A stretch of DNA of 64,000 nucleotides from Carya illinoinensis (GCF_018687715.1 NC_056753.1:11538501-11602500), one strand, 5' to 3'; counted from the first letter of the stretch, positions 10,101-25,100 are shown. Notes: a model not told the origin generated them from the letters alone. Numbers and translations: made by a program.

Positions 10101-13100
10101 TATGGAAAGATAAGTGGCTCAATGTTCCAACCAGCTTTAAAGTTCAATCTCCAATAAAGAGGTTGCAAAAGGAAGCAAGAGTGAAAGAACTTATGGTGGA
10201 AGAAGAGAAGAGATGGAATGAAGAGCTGATTCGAGAAATATTTGTAGACAGTGAAGTGGAACAGATACTAAGTCTACCAGTGAGCAAAATGGGGAGTGAA
10301 GATAGGATGGTTTGGGGTCCTTCAGAAAAGGGTCAATTTTCAGTGAGAAGTGCATACTTTCTGGAGATGGATAGGAGAAGAAGGAGCAAAGGGGAGGCCT
10401 CTGTCGAGTTCAATGCTGATCAGGGATGGGGCAAAATATGGAAACTAGACATTCCAGAGAAGGTGAAGATCTTCCTATGGAGAGCAGGTAACAACTTCCT
10501 AGCCACAAAGAGCAATCTCAAAACCAAAAAAATAGTGGAAAGCGAGTGGTGCCCAGTTTGCAAGGTTCAGAAGGAGTCGGTTATGCATGTGTTGTGGCAA
10601 TGTGAGGCATCCAATGATGTGTGGTCAGAGTCCTGCTCAAAAGTGCAGAAGTGGAACACAGATGAATCAAGTCTAATAGAGTTGTTAGAAAAACTATCAT
10701 TGGCTCTAACTAAGGTGGAAATGGAAGAGGTAGCAATGACCATGAGGAGTATCTGGTACAGAAGGAACCAATTGGTGTTTGAAAACAAGTTTATCTCTCC
10801 AAACCAGCTTAGAACAACAGCAAGTGAGCAGTTGAGACAATTTCAAATGGCTCGAACTGTGGCAGAACAGAATAGTCATTGCAGGGAGAGCAGAAGACAG
10901 CAGAGATGGTTGAAACCAATAAGAGGTTGGGTTAAGGCAAATTGGGATGCTGGCTTTGATCAGAAACAGAAAAAGTGTGGTCTTGGGATAGCAATAAGGG
11001 ATGAGATGGGGGAAGCTCTAACTATGTGCTGTGGTCAGAAATCAAATGTACCTAGTCCAGCTATTGCAGAAAGTTTGGCTTTGTGGAGAGCTATGGAACT
11101 GTGTAAAGACCTTGGCTTCGGCAGAGTCATTTTTGAAGGAGATGCACAGTTGATTGTGAAAGCAGTCAAAGAGGAGAGCTCTAATTTCCCTTTATATGGC
11201 AGTGTGATTCAAGATATTAAAAAAATGCTCCAGCTATACCAAGGATGGAAGATCCAGTTTGTTCCCAGGGAAGCAAATGTATTAGCACATAGGCTAGCTA
11301 AGGAAGCAATACAATTAGATACTGAATTAGTTTGGATGGAAGAAGTGCCAAGCTGTATATCTGATTGTATAGAAAAGGAAAAACTTTGTAACAGAGAAGT
11401 TATCAATGAATGAGTATAAAGTTTCTTTGATTCAAAAAATAAATAAAACTCATGAAAAAATTCTCCAATTAGATCCGTGTCGCGGTACCTCGTACGTCCC
11501 TGAGCATTGGGTCGGACTTACAGCAAGGCATGGGAAACGTATTCCAAGTACTAGACCGGACTTACATTAAGGCGTGGGGAAACGTATTATTCCGAGCACA
11601 AGCTTGGACTTGTATGATCATCTTGCTTGCTTCTTGTTCACCTGTCCCCCTGTTCGCCTACTATCTTGCTCGCCCATTTCCCTGCTCGCTTCACACGTTG
11701 CTCGTCCGATACTAAGTGCGTCTATTCCTTGTTTGCTTCTCGTCTTGCTCGCCCAATGCTACGTATTCAAAGCTTCAAATGTATTCAATGATCAAGCAAG
11801 CTGAAAGTCATGTATGTTAAAACAATAGTATCTTGAAATCAAAGGTCTCGATAAGTTGAAATAAAAGTTAAAAGTTGAATAAAATATTATTATAATATAT
11901 TTTTTAATATTATTTTTATTTTAAGATTTGAAATAGTTGAATTGTTTAATTTATTTTACATTGAATTTTGAGAAATTTATAATAATTAGATGAGATGGGA
12001 TGATAATAGTTATGAAAATAAATGAAGCCTAAAACTAATCAATATGGTTTAGACTTCCTAAACCTAATTGGCTATAAGTCCCTTTTATCTACTCATGACT
12101 TTTCTTGCTTGTTCTATGCCCTTCTCATGGTGCTCATGAACACATAAGCACATGTCAAGAGAATACCCTAAGCCTGAATGGTATCAATCTTTCTTATCCA
12201 TGTGTGAAACCCTATTGGCCAAGTGTGTGTGTGTATGACAAATGTGGTTTCACTCAAACAAACCCTAATGGCCGAAAAGTGTGTGGCACCCAAGCTTGTG
12301 CTTCCTCAAATGGTGGCTAATTAAGTATAAAACCACTCAACCATTTCCATGATTCTTATAACACAATCACAACACCACCTTTGGTTCCTACAACTTGAAA
12401 CTGCCAACAACTTCATTTGGTATTTGTGTGTGTGAAAAAAAGGAGACTACGGTTTGAACTTCTTCCTATGCCAGTCTTGGCCAAAAATATTTTTGATTCT
12501 TCCTTCTATGGTTGCATAGAAATGGTATTTGGATGGAAAGAAACATTAGGGAACTACCCTCTAGTTTTTGGGCGAGATGGAGAGGAGAAGAATGAAAGAA
12601 AAAATGCTAAAAAATGACCTTTGCCCTTCCACTTTCCTTTTGTATGCGGTGCCAGCCATTAATGACCTTATTTATAGCTCCTCCTCTATCTTTCATTAGT
12701 ACTCTAATGCAGAACCTAAAAAGTTTACTGATCCCTTTCATGCATGGGCACCAACTGGCATCCTTTTCTTGCCTTAATTGAAACCCCTTCCTCTTCCTCT
12801 TATCATTGCTTCTCTTAAGAACCTAAGAGACTTTTATGCATGAAGGACAAGTGGTGTCCCCTGGTATGGCTGAAACTCTAAGTTCTTTTCATGATTAGAT
12901 TCTTTCATACCCTAAAATTATATGCATGCTTGATAAGGTTTCCAATAAAAGTTAAGATTAAATTGCCATGATAAATGATATGTCCCCTCGCTTGATACCA
13001 ATACAGTTGTCCCTACTATCCTACCCTCAAGTATAAAAGATTTCCTAGAGGATTTATAAAAGATCATATTGGCACTAAGTGATATGTTCTTATATGTTCT

Positions 13101-16100
13101 TCTAAGGTCTTTGCTGGGGTTCTCACATTTTATACAATATCATATTATCAAGTAAATAATATGGAATTGAAGAATATATTTGAACCCTCATTTTAGATTT
13201 GACTATTATTATCAATGAAAACTATACGTGGCACAATCTTCGTGGTCGAATTGTGATCAACTGTTCAAATTTCCAAAGGATGGTAGTTGGAGTGCAAAAT
13301 GTTGTTTCTCTAAGTATTAAGTATTATTCTTAACCTGGTGGTAAAATCCTGGAAATGAATATCAGATGTTTAAATTAATTTTAATGTTTAAGTATTTGGC
13401 CTTCACCTAAGCACTGTAGTCTAGTATAAGTACGAAGTTCTCATTATGAGCAAGCATTGGGCTAGCTTGTGGGTGGATTAGAACTCGGTTCCATTTTAAT
13501 CTTTCAATCCATTTTCCTACGGTTTTTTGGTTTACCATTGTCTTTCTTTTTGCTTATGGTAAGATAGTTTTTCTTTTTTCTTTTTTGGTGTTATATATGA
13601 TATTGCTTGCTCATTCATGTGACTAGTGGTCTATCTTGATATTTTGTGCGTAATACATGAAGACATGAGTAGATCATCATGAACTCTGCCATTCCTAAAA
13701 TTTCTCTATTTTGCTGTCTTTTGCTTGAGATATGACTGAAAGAACTTTTATTCTTCACAGAAAGCAACTCTAGTACTAAATGCTTCTCGTAGATTTCGGT
13801 ACACTTTGGACTTAGTAAAGGAAGAAGATAAAGAGCATAGAAGAAGGATGATTAGATCCCATGCACAAGTCATAAGAGTAATGTTTTTAATGCTAACAAA
13901 TGTTTCTGTTTGGTGTTTTAATTAGATTTGTTTTCTTATTTCTAATTAATGATTACTTCTTGTATTAGGCAGCATTACTTTTCAGATTGGCTGGAGAAAG
14001 GGAAATTGGTATATCACTCTCTGAATATTCTTGTGACCCCCTTCCCGTTTGGAATAGATACTACATATCATTCATATCATAGCTTATAAAGAATGAGAAA
14101 CTCTGTAAACCAAATATAATAAAAATCAAATTTACAAAGGTTATAAATTTAATGGGGACAAGCCCCCACTGATCTATTCCTCGGGCTACACCAGTCCCTC
14201 CTCAAAGTAACCCCTTTTGAGCTATATTTGTATCAAAGTCTACTGTTCTGAGGGGCAAAACTGTGATGGGACTACCACAGCAATATTTTAATGAAATATC
14301 AATAAGTTAAAACCCAAGACGACAACTATCAATGTAAGAAAATGACATGAATATCATGAACGCATAAGGTTTATGTAAGTAAAAGTTGAAATCACATATA
14401 TCGGAAGCATGCCGAGGAGCCAATCCTGCAAGTAAAACAACATAATCATTACCAAACACCTAGGCTTGAGGAAATATATGGGAGAGGGAATACCTTTTGT
14501 GCAATATATGTGCCGACTTTACAGCTGATTATATGACTGAAAATGAATCCACCTTTTCTTTTGAGTCAATCGTGTACTTGTTGCCTCCTTCATTTCATTC
14601 CCTCTGACCACTCTAATATCTTCCTATGTTGTGGTGGGTTTGAGAGCAATATAGGTATTTTTTTTTTATAGTTTTTATAGGTTTTATTTAAAGCTAAAGA
14701 TGGTATATATATTTTTTGCTTGTTATAAGTTAGTCACTAGCAGGGTACCATGCGTATTTATGAAAATTATATTCCTCTCCAGTTAATGAAATATAAACAC
14801 ATTTTTACATAGTTTAGTAAGATCAGAACTTGAATTCAAGAAATCTCCATGGACTATTTCCATTCATATACCTTTATTTAGTTGATAATGCATGCTACTA
14901 TGCCCCCTTAATTTGCTAACTTGATGTGCCCTTATTGAAATTGTACTTTTTTTTTTCCTTTTTTTTTTTTTTTTTTTTTTTTGCTTTTTATTTCAAATAT
15001 CTTTTAAACATGTTTAAATATTTTTAAAAAATTAAAAAAATACTAATAGGCTAACAAGCACTTCCTTAATCAGTAAGCAAAAATCAAAATTCAAATAAAT
15101 AAATAAATATATGAACGATCAAAATGAGGAGACATACTAGTATTATTCTGCCCATATATATCATCCAATTGTTCGATCGCTCATTGTTTTTGAATTATTT
15201 ATTGTTAGGTCCCACAGCAACACCCTCGACTACAACTGTTGATTATGCAATTGGTCTTGAAGAACTTGCTTCAATGACCAGGGATCATAATATTTCTGCT
15301 TTACAACATTATGGAGGGGCAAGTCATCTATCATGAATTGAATTTTCTTCGATGATATGATTTTCTTATGCATTTTAAGGTTAACTCGTGGCAATGATCA
15401 CATTCTCAATCAGGTTAAAGGCTTATCAGAATTACTGAAAACAAATCTAGACAAAGGGATTAATGGGGATGAAACTGAGTTGTTAAAACGGAGGAGCTCA
15501 TTTGGATCAAATACATATCCTCGGAAGAAAGGGCGCAGTTTCCTGGTACTGAAGATTGCTTTTCTTTCTTAATTTTGTTTTTCATCACTTCATTCCTCAT
15601 GTGCTGTTTTCTGCAGAGGTTCCTTTGGGAAGCCTGGCAAGATTTAACCCTTATCATCTTGATCGTAGCTGCAGTGGTTTCATTGGCTCTCGGATTAAAA
15701 ACAGAGGTGCGCTTGGCCTTTTGCATTTTTTATCATTAGCATTTTATTTTTTCTTTTGATTTTGTGGAGCACCCATTTCTCTCTTACATGCAAGGAAGCT
15801 CCTAAATTTTGGGGGAATTTAATAGGCTCTATTTAATGAAAAGTTGATGATACTTGCCATACTTACTGTACGTATAAAAACTAAGAAGGGAACTAGGAAT
15901 TTAAGTATGGGCAACCACACATTGTGGTAATATCATCTGCTGAACCAAGAGTACATAGAATCTTGAAAGTGTGAAAGGTCACCAAAGGTGTGTTCACAAG
16001 TTTACCTACATGATATGATATAAGGTCCTTTCACTTGTGGCCGTTGAGTTATAAATAGTAATATTCTATAGATTCTATTGAGATGTGTTTAACTTTTTAA

Positions 16101-19100
16101 GTTGAGATGAGTTTAACTTTTTTATGAAAAATTGAAAAAGTAGTAGGTCACATCAAGAATTGGTTTAAGATGAGTTGAGTTTGGTTCAACAACCAAACAT
16201 AGCAATGCAAACTGCAAATTTTCCATATTAACACTCGAATGTTATTTTTGTTCAATGAGAATATCAATTGATGTTGTTTATCAAATATGTTGGAGGGCAC
16301 TGAAGAGTTGGTTATGAAGAGGAAACACAGAGTTTGGGCAATCATTCCATCCCCGAGTTTGCTTGTACATTCCAACCCGTATTGGTATTACTCCCTCCAT
16401 TTAGACATACCGTCTCATATTCTAACTTAGTAGTTTAAAAAAAAATTTAGAATAAGTAGTGATTTCACATGATATCAGATTAGAGGTATTGAGTTTGAAC
16501 CCTGACTCTACACTCTACCATATTTAATTAAATATTCTACGTGTTAGGTCATCTATTGAGGGGGAGAGTCTGGCTTATACATGAGAGAGAGAGTATTAAG
16601 ATATAAAATGAATCCACTTTGTTCGTATTATGTACAAGGTTTTATAAAATTACCTAGCATGAAATAAAATTATTTTATTAGAGTATTTTAAGAAACTCCA
16701 CTATTATTCATTATTTTATAATAACTTTTCACTTATTTTTCATTACTTTTTACTACCATTCACTAGTATTTAATATTTTATTATTACTATTCACAGAATA
16801 TCTTAGATGACCTCACTACCCAAACGCAATTTGATTATTGTTGAAAAAAGATTATAGAAGTATGGAGAGCTAAACTTCTTCTTAGATCAATGCACATCTG
16901 AAATTAGTTAAGAATGATAACGACAAGAGATTCACCGGCCAGCATGTCAAAGAGAAGGACTAAATTAATAATTAAATTAAGTGAGCTTACATAAAGTGTA
17001 GAAGATCCTACTAAGGGTAGCAAAAGTTAATCAAGAGTACTTCCTTGTCATCTAAAATGCATCTCTTTTTTTCACCTCTCTCTAGCATACCTCTATTGAT
17101 ACTTTTGAATTTGGAGTGAAAATGAAAAGTGGGAAAGTGCTTTATTTTTTGAAAAATCGAGGAACTAAAAACATTTATTATCTCACTCCTTCTTAGAAGT
17201 TGTCAAGCTCTGATTGTCCACATTTACTACAATATCATAATCTTCAAATACGCTTCCAAGGAAAATAAGGACTATTTTGAAAAGTCAACAGCTTATGACA
17301 AGATCAAACAGTGAACTTTATACACCCCTTGGACTTCCATAACATCCTATCCCCATCATTACCATCAAACCTCGAAGAGTATAAAAAGCTGAAGAAAGCT
17401 GAAACTCCATCAATTTTCCAATCCTGAACAGCTCTAGTGAAGCAAATATCCAACTATAGAGAACATTAGAACGAACAAGTAGATCAGATTCGAAGTATTC
17501 CGATCAGAAACCAACTGAAAAATAGCCAAAAATGCCCTTGGAGGGCTCCATCACCACACCAAACCAACATCAAACTAACATGGCTAACAAAAGTCTCCCA
17601 ATCCTTTGTAATGAACTTCCAAAGAACCACATCATAAGCCCCCCCCCCCCCCCCCCCCCAACTTCATTACTTCATTAGAGCACCAACCTCCTAAGCACTT
17701 CCATATTTCAGATCAATAACCTTCCTCCAAAGTGACTCCCCTTCCTATTGATATCTCCATAACCACTTCTCCAATAAAACTTTATTAAAAACCCTCTAAT
17801 TACGAACCCCCAAGCTTCCACCTAAAATAAGAGAACAAATTTTATTCCAACTAACAAGATGGAATTTAGTTTTCTCTCACATTCACCCCACAAGAAAGCA
17901 CGAAACAACTTCACGATCCAGTTGGCCACCCTTGCAGACAATGAAAACAATGAATGAAAGTAAGTAGGGAGATTGGAAGGGGTTCTCTTAACTAAAGTAG
18001 TTCTACCCCCTTTAGATAAATATAACAACAGCTTTCAAATAGCCAACTTTTTTTCGACTTTCTCAACAACCCCATTCCATAAAGCATTAGCCTTAAAAGG
18101 TGCCCCCCAGAGGAGGCCTAAATATTTCAAAGGTAATGAAGCAATTTACAACCCAACAAACTTGCTAAAGTATTGATGTAATGCACCACCCCAACTAGAA
18201 CCATCTCCGACTTTCCAAGATTCACCTTAAGGCTTGAGACAACTTCAAAACATAATAACACATCCCTTAAGGCTTGAATTTGACCATGTTTTGCATCACA
18301 GAAACTAAGAGTGTCATATGCAAAAAGAAGATGAGAAAGTGTAATAAACCCATTATTAGCATTACCAACCGAGAAGCTAGAAAGGAAACCCCCTTCCAAC
18401 AATGGTCTCCACCATTCGACCAATGTCTCTATAATAATGACAAAAAAGAAAGTGGACAAAAAATCCTCTTGTTTCAAACCATGAGAGTTATGGAAAAAAC
18501 CAGTAGGGTGATCATTAACCAACACCAAAAAATGGGTAGTAGAAACACAATGGCTAACGCAATTAACAAGTACCTTCAAAATTTTCTTGTAAACTCCACT
18601 AACAAGACTAATTAGGTTTGAAAGAAATGAAAGTAGCATTGAGTGATTTTCAAACTTTTTAAATGAAAAGAACTCTTGAAAAGCTTGCGTCACATCTAGG
18701 GTTGAGAATCGGCCGGTCCAGACCAAAGAAAGCAACCGGACCGGATTGGGTCCCGTTTGGTCCAATTTTCAAGGGACCAAACTCATTCGGTCCGGTCCCA
18801 GTTCAGGGGTTTTTCACCCCAGACCAGACCGAACAAATTGGAAATTTAAAAAAAATTATTATTTATATAATAGTTGTATATAATTAATTATATAATTATA
18901 TATGGTATAAAAAATATTAATAGTCTAATATAGACTGTAGTTATACTTATATTAATTTAGTTATACTAAATCACTATAACTAATACTAATATATAGTTAT
19001 ATTAATAGTCTACAATTAATACTAATAGACTATTATATAATTTATATAGTTATACTAATCACTATAATTAATACTAATCACTATAGTTAATACTTATATA

Positions 19101-22100
19101 GTTATACTAAATCATTGATTCACCATAACTAATATTACTAATATATAGCTATATTAGTTTAATACTATTATAGTTTATATAGTTAAACTAATCATAATAA
19201 GTTAATGACTAAATCATTATAAGTATAACTACATATATTTAATATGAATGTATTATTATATTCTTTAATATATAACTATAATATACGGTATTAGTATATA
19301 TTAATATATTAACATATTATAAGAGTTATAGTATAAATTATAATATAGAAATTATAATATACTAAATCACTATAACAGAGTATAACTAATACTAATATAT
19401 AGCTATATATACAATATACTTATACAATTGTACTAATACTATTCGTCTATTATATAGTCTAAGACTCTCAATTCTAATATAGGCTATATAGCTATAACTA
19501 ATACTAATATTTATATTAATACTAATAATGTAGAATATAGTTATACTAACTGACTGATTCAAAATAACTAATATAATATAGCTATACTAAATTACCAATA
19601 GTCTAATACTAATACTATTTTATAGTTATACTAATCATAAATTCATAATAACTAAATCATTATAAGTATATAACTATATATATTTAGTATTAATGTATTA
19701 TTATATTCTTTAATGTATAACTATAATATATAGTACTAGTATATATTAATATATTAACATATTATAAGAATTACAGTATAAATTATAATATATCATATAT
19801 GTATAAATTTATAACAGTATTAGTATAGTTAACTTAATATGTAATATGTTAGTATTAAATCACTAATTACATAGACTATTAATAATAAGAGTATTACTAT
19901 TATTTAATATAGTATTACATAGAGTATTAATAAATGTGTGGAGTTTGAAGAGATATAGTAATACTAGTATATTACATATAGTATTATTATTATTACATAT
20001 AGTTATTAGTTATAGTAAATAAGTTAATAACTATTACTAATTTACTATATAATAGACTAATAATATTAGTGTATTACTAATATAAATATATATATAATAG
20101 TATCTTATATGTGTATATATTAAATATATCAAAATATACTTACATAAGTATTAAACAAAATGCCATTAGATAATAAAAAAAAAAAAATCCATGGTGGACC
20201 AAACGGACTGACTAGACCAGACCGGCCTGGTTTTTAGGGAGTTTAGTCCAACCCTAGACCGAATATGTGCGGTCTGGTCTACAAAAACTCCTGGAACCGG
20301 ACCGAACTGAACTCCCCCTAGTCACATCTTCATTCACAATCTCTCAGAAAACTTGGAAAAGGGCCATTGAAAATCCATCCGAACCAAGAGTTTTATCTTT
20401 AACCAACCCACTAAGAGAATTTATTTGACTGTTAATATTCCCAAAAACTTCTGTTTTCCACTTCTTTAAGTCGAACTTTAATGTTCTAAGCTTATCGGCA
20501 AGAATGAAACTCGGAGTACCTATGAACTGATAAGAAGACCACCAGATCTTAACCTTATCAATTCCTAACCATATGTTTTCAAATTAAAAAACCTCTGACC
20601 CCCATGAATACCATCACCATCCAACAAAATAGGGAAGTGATCCGAATACACTTAAAACAATCTCTTTTGACACAGTTCTGGATAATGTACCTTCCAAGAA
20701 GGAGAAACAAGAAATCAATCTAATATCGACCGACCATGACTGTTGGACCAAGTGGATACACTCCCCTACAAAAAGAAGATCCAAGAGATCCAAATAAAAA
20801 ATAAACTCATAAAACTCTTACATTGCCAAAGAAATACTAGATTCACCTAATTGCATATCCCCGAATCGGGTAACGTTGAAATCCCAACACATACTCCATG
20901 ACACATCCTAGAGAAAATACAAACCTACTAATTCCTCCCCACAGAAGGCACATTTCCTTATCTAAATTTGGACTATAAATACCCACACCCACTCTCACCC
21001 ATCCTCCACAGTTTTAAAAGAAGAAGCTAGAGAGAAATTCCCTATACATTCTCCATTGACTCCACCACGATTGTATCTCCCATTAAAAGAACACCTTCAG
21101 AAGTTCCCATAGACGACAAATAATCCCAACCCACCAAAGAACAACCCCATAGACTGAATTAAACATCTATCAATAAAGCCTAACTTTGTTTCCTTTTTTT
21201 GAGAAGGACTAACTTTGTTTCTTGAAAGAAACAATATCAACCTAGGACTTGATACGAAGATATGCTTGTTCGGTAACTAATTTAACTATAATGTCAGTCA
21301 CGTCCTGCCATTAACTCTTTAGAGGTATTTCGAAATTCTAGCCTTCTAGAATATCAGAGCACCTTAAAGGTGAAATCAGAAAGATCAGAGTATAAAATTT
21401 CCTTAGCCTTCCAAAATTTCCATTATTTTCTCGCATTTTCTGAACAATTCACTAGAAACTTGCTAGACCTCTAGGTTGAGCAAAAGGTAAGTTTTCTGAG
21501 TTATTTATTCATTTATTTTTGTTTGGTTTCCTTCCATCCTTCCTTCACTGTGTAATCACCCATCATTATCTCACTCCTAACCCTTAATTTGGATGAATTT
21601 CCTTAACAATGAGTCATTGAAATGGGGGCATTACATGAAGTGATACAAAAAACCCAGCTTGCAAAATAACAAAACATTTTGGTCGTCTTACACTTGAATG
21701 AATGCTATATAATATGACTTGCTTTGTTGCAATTAAAGTATACTTGTTTTTCCTCCTTTCCTCTCTCCTCTCTCCATTCCCTTGCACTTATGTTGCTTGT
21801 TCATCTGGTTATGTTGGCATATTTTTACCTCGAACTCTTATTTCTTTGTTTTTTACTTGGGTGTTCTTCTTTTTTAAATATATCTCACAGGGTCTGAAAG
21901 AAGGATGGTATGATGGGGCAAGCATTGCCTTTGCTGTTTTTCTTGTGATAATAGTCACAGGTATGGAATTTGATCTTGCCATTGTTTCCACACTTAAAGC
22001 TGTGCATTGAGCCATTTGGATGGAAGGAAAGTAAAAAAAATTATTGATTTTGTGGGGTTCTGAGGCTAATGTGTAATAATACATATAATCGTGGAGTGTG

Positions 22101-25100
22101 CAAGGATCGTGTAGTAATATGAAAAACAGTGGAGTCTACTATTAAAAAATTAATTTCTTTTCATGTACATTCCTTATTTATTCACTTTTTTCAAAGTGAT
22201 TGTGAGGCGCTTGCGCACTCACGACTGCAAGTATCATTTCTCATGTTATTAGAGGTCCTTTACTGGATCTTTATGAGTGTTGCTTAGAGTAACATATATG
22301 TACTAAAGTTGCAAGCTTCGGCTTTTCCTTCACTTCAATATCTGTTGTTACAAGGCTACTGATACTCTTCAATTATTTCTATTTTGTTTTTTTGGTTAAC
22401 CAGCTGTTAGTGATTATCGACAGTCTCTTCAGTTTCAGAATTTAAATCAGGAAAAGCAAAATATACAATTGGAGGTGTGTACAGTTATGGAATGGAAATG
22501 TTATTCTTCATGTTCGGGTGCTTAATTCTTTGTATGCATTTGAAACTATGTACAGGTCAAGAGAGGTGGTAGAACAGTAAAGATTTCGATATTTGATATT
22601 GTTGTTGGTGATGTTGTACCTATGAAAATAGGCGATCAGGTGAAGAGCTTAATGGTTAAGTTTCTTCTGCTGGAAAATTAAATTTTATCCTCTCAAATAT
22701 TTACTCCTTTGGGGGGCTTTCTATAGGTTCCTGCTGATGGCATCTTAATTGCTGGTCATTCTCTGTCCATAGATGAATCAAGCATGACTGGAGAAAGCAA
22801 GATTGTGAGTTACTTCTATCTTCTAGTATTTTCACATTTAATATCTATTTTGTATTATTCTTAAGTATGGAATCTCTTGCAGGTTACCAAAGATCAAAAG
22901 GCCCCTTTTTTGATGTCTGGCTGCAAAGTAGCAGATGGTGTTGGTACCATGCTGGTAAAATTATTGTCATTTTCTTTTGCGTAGTGCCATAAATGTTTTT
23001 ATTTCATGTTTTAGAATGGAGCATTAGGCACTTTCCTGTATTAAAACTGATCAACGTCATTTAATTGATTTTAATATGTACTGCACAATGTTTTGGATGC
23101 TAGTGTCCACAATTTTAGTGAAAACCCATTCCATTTTTTGCTGTTCATGTATTGAATTACAACTGTAGCACATAAATTTTACATGCAAGGAGTGTCCAGA
23201 ATCCTTTCGTCAAGATTTTGATCCTAGTTTTTATCATAGTTCTATGATCATTTAATCTTTCTTTCTGTGAAGCTTCAACTATTTTAGCTATCCGCAGGTG
23301 ACTGGTGTTGGCATCAATACAGAATGGGGATTGTTGATGGCGAGCATCTCAGAGGATACTGGTGAAGAGACCCCCTTACAGGTTTTTCTTTATCCCCTTA
23401 AACTTTGTTGCTTCTCTGTAGCTTGTGGTGTTTTATATTTTAAAGCTCAACAATTTTTGGGTGATGGTTAAGGTACGCTTGAACGGAGTTGCAACTTTTA
23501 TTGGCATAGTTGGGCTTTCAGTAGCTGTTTTTGTGCTTGCTGTCCTCTTGGTTAGGTAAACCTCTATCATTAAATAATTAATGTTCTGTTAAAAGAATTG
23601 ATGGCCCCATTACCATAATCGAATTTATACTTTTAGATACTTCACTGGACACACAAAAGATTCAAATGGAAATGCTCAATTTGTCCGGGGCAAGACTAGC
23701 ATTAGTGATGCAGTAGATGAAGTTATTAAAATATTTACCATTGCAGTAAGTGCAGTTTCTAAATTCTTTTAATGTAGGTTTTTAACAATTATATTTGCTT
23801 TTATATTATGTCTTGTCTAATTGTAAACCCATGTATTAGGTTACCATTGTCGTTGTTGCAGTGCCTGAAGGGCTTCCTTTGGCTGTCACATTGACGTATG
23901 TATGAGCAACTACTTTGTTTCGGACAGCAAATATAATAGAGCTAAGGCTAATCTATTCATATTCTTAATCTCTATGATTGTTTTCGTTTTGTTTCTGTAT
24001 GTCAATTGTGTGGCAGCCTAGCATACTCAATGCGGAAAATGATGGATGATAAAGCTTTGGCAAGTTTCAGTATCTATTTTTCTCCTCATATATTGCTTTA
24101 ACACAATTGATTTTGTTTCAGTTTACTTTTTTTTAATCCCTTTTCTAATAATGGAGACTTGCAGGTTCGTAGACTTTCAGCATGTGAAACTATGGGCTCT
24201 GCAACTACAATTTGCAGTGATAAGACGGGAACATTAACCCTGAATCAGGTGTGTTCTCATTAGTAAGCATTGAAATATTCCACGTGTTCTGACGTTATTC
24301 GACATTTGATGCCTTCAGATACTTCTCAGATAAATGCTGTATGTAGTTTCAAGTACCCAGATTTAATGTATTAGACTGTCATAGATTTTTATCAGGATGG
24401 GAATGCTGTGTACAATCTAAGAGCACTGACCATGGTTTAGCCATTTTACATTTATAAAAATGGCTAACAATAACTTAAAAGGGTCTCCGGATAATGTAAA
24501 ATAACTGCAAACCTATTTGTGCTGAAGTAATTCACTACATGTGAATAAGCACTGTTCATCTAATAATTTAAAAAAAAAAAAAATTCTTTCTTTCCTTTCC
24601 TTCACTATATTTAACAACATCTCACTATTTCACTCTCACCCCTTTATCTTTCTCACAGTTACACTGTTTTCTTTTCAAAAAGTTAGAAACAAATGATAAC
24701 ACTTCTATTAAACATGATAAAAGCTACAGTATTATGAGAACATTGTATTTTGATAGAGATAAAAATAATCATGATAAGAACTCTACTAAACATTGCACTC
24801 ACATCAGTATATTGTTGAAATTGCAAATTTATGGGGATATTGCAAATTTATTTGTAGTTAGAGGAGGTTATCATAATTTTTAGAAGGAATAAGACTCAAA
24901 AGTTTTTTTTAGAAGGAATAAAGAAAGAATAACTAAATTATATGGAGAAAGAGTAGATAAGGTGATGTAGAGTACATTTCAAAAGTCATTAGCTAAAATA
25001 GATAAAGCAGTTTTGCTTATCTATTTCACATAGGATTTTACATGTCATTGGGAATGCTCTAAGGTCATAACATAGAAGATAATGCTGGGGCTTGTAAAAA

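Larger units (their letters stand above)
5819..11441 (+). mobile_element. Near full-length L1-type LINE (5.6 kb) with 17-bp target-site duplication
   Basis: Flanked by an identical 17-bp direct repeat 'aataaaactcatgaaaa' at 5802-5818 and 11442-11458, the expected mark of target-primed reverse transcription. Inside are a 5' UTR-like stretch (5819-6033), a broken ORF1 (6034-7286) and an intact ORF2 (7283-11413). The 3' end is a short A-rich tail. The perfect duplication and open ORF2 indicate a fairly recent insertion into intron 1, in the same orientation as the ATPase gene. Confidence 0.93.

Noticed and set aside
16380..16620. Possible tRNA-derived SINE
   Set aside because: Only partial box-like words; no clear A-box/B-box spacing, tail or flanking duplication.
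18840..20160. Repetitive A/T block as CRISPR-like array or centromeric satellite
   Set aside because: The words are degenerate and irregular, with no fixed repeat-spacer pattern, and the block sits inside a transposable element in a plant intron.
21702..22010. 102-residue + strand frame as a separate small membrane protein
   Set aside because: Its coding-like part is exon 7 of the ATPase; the rest is intron.
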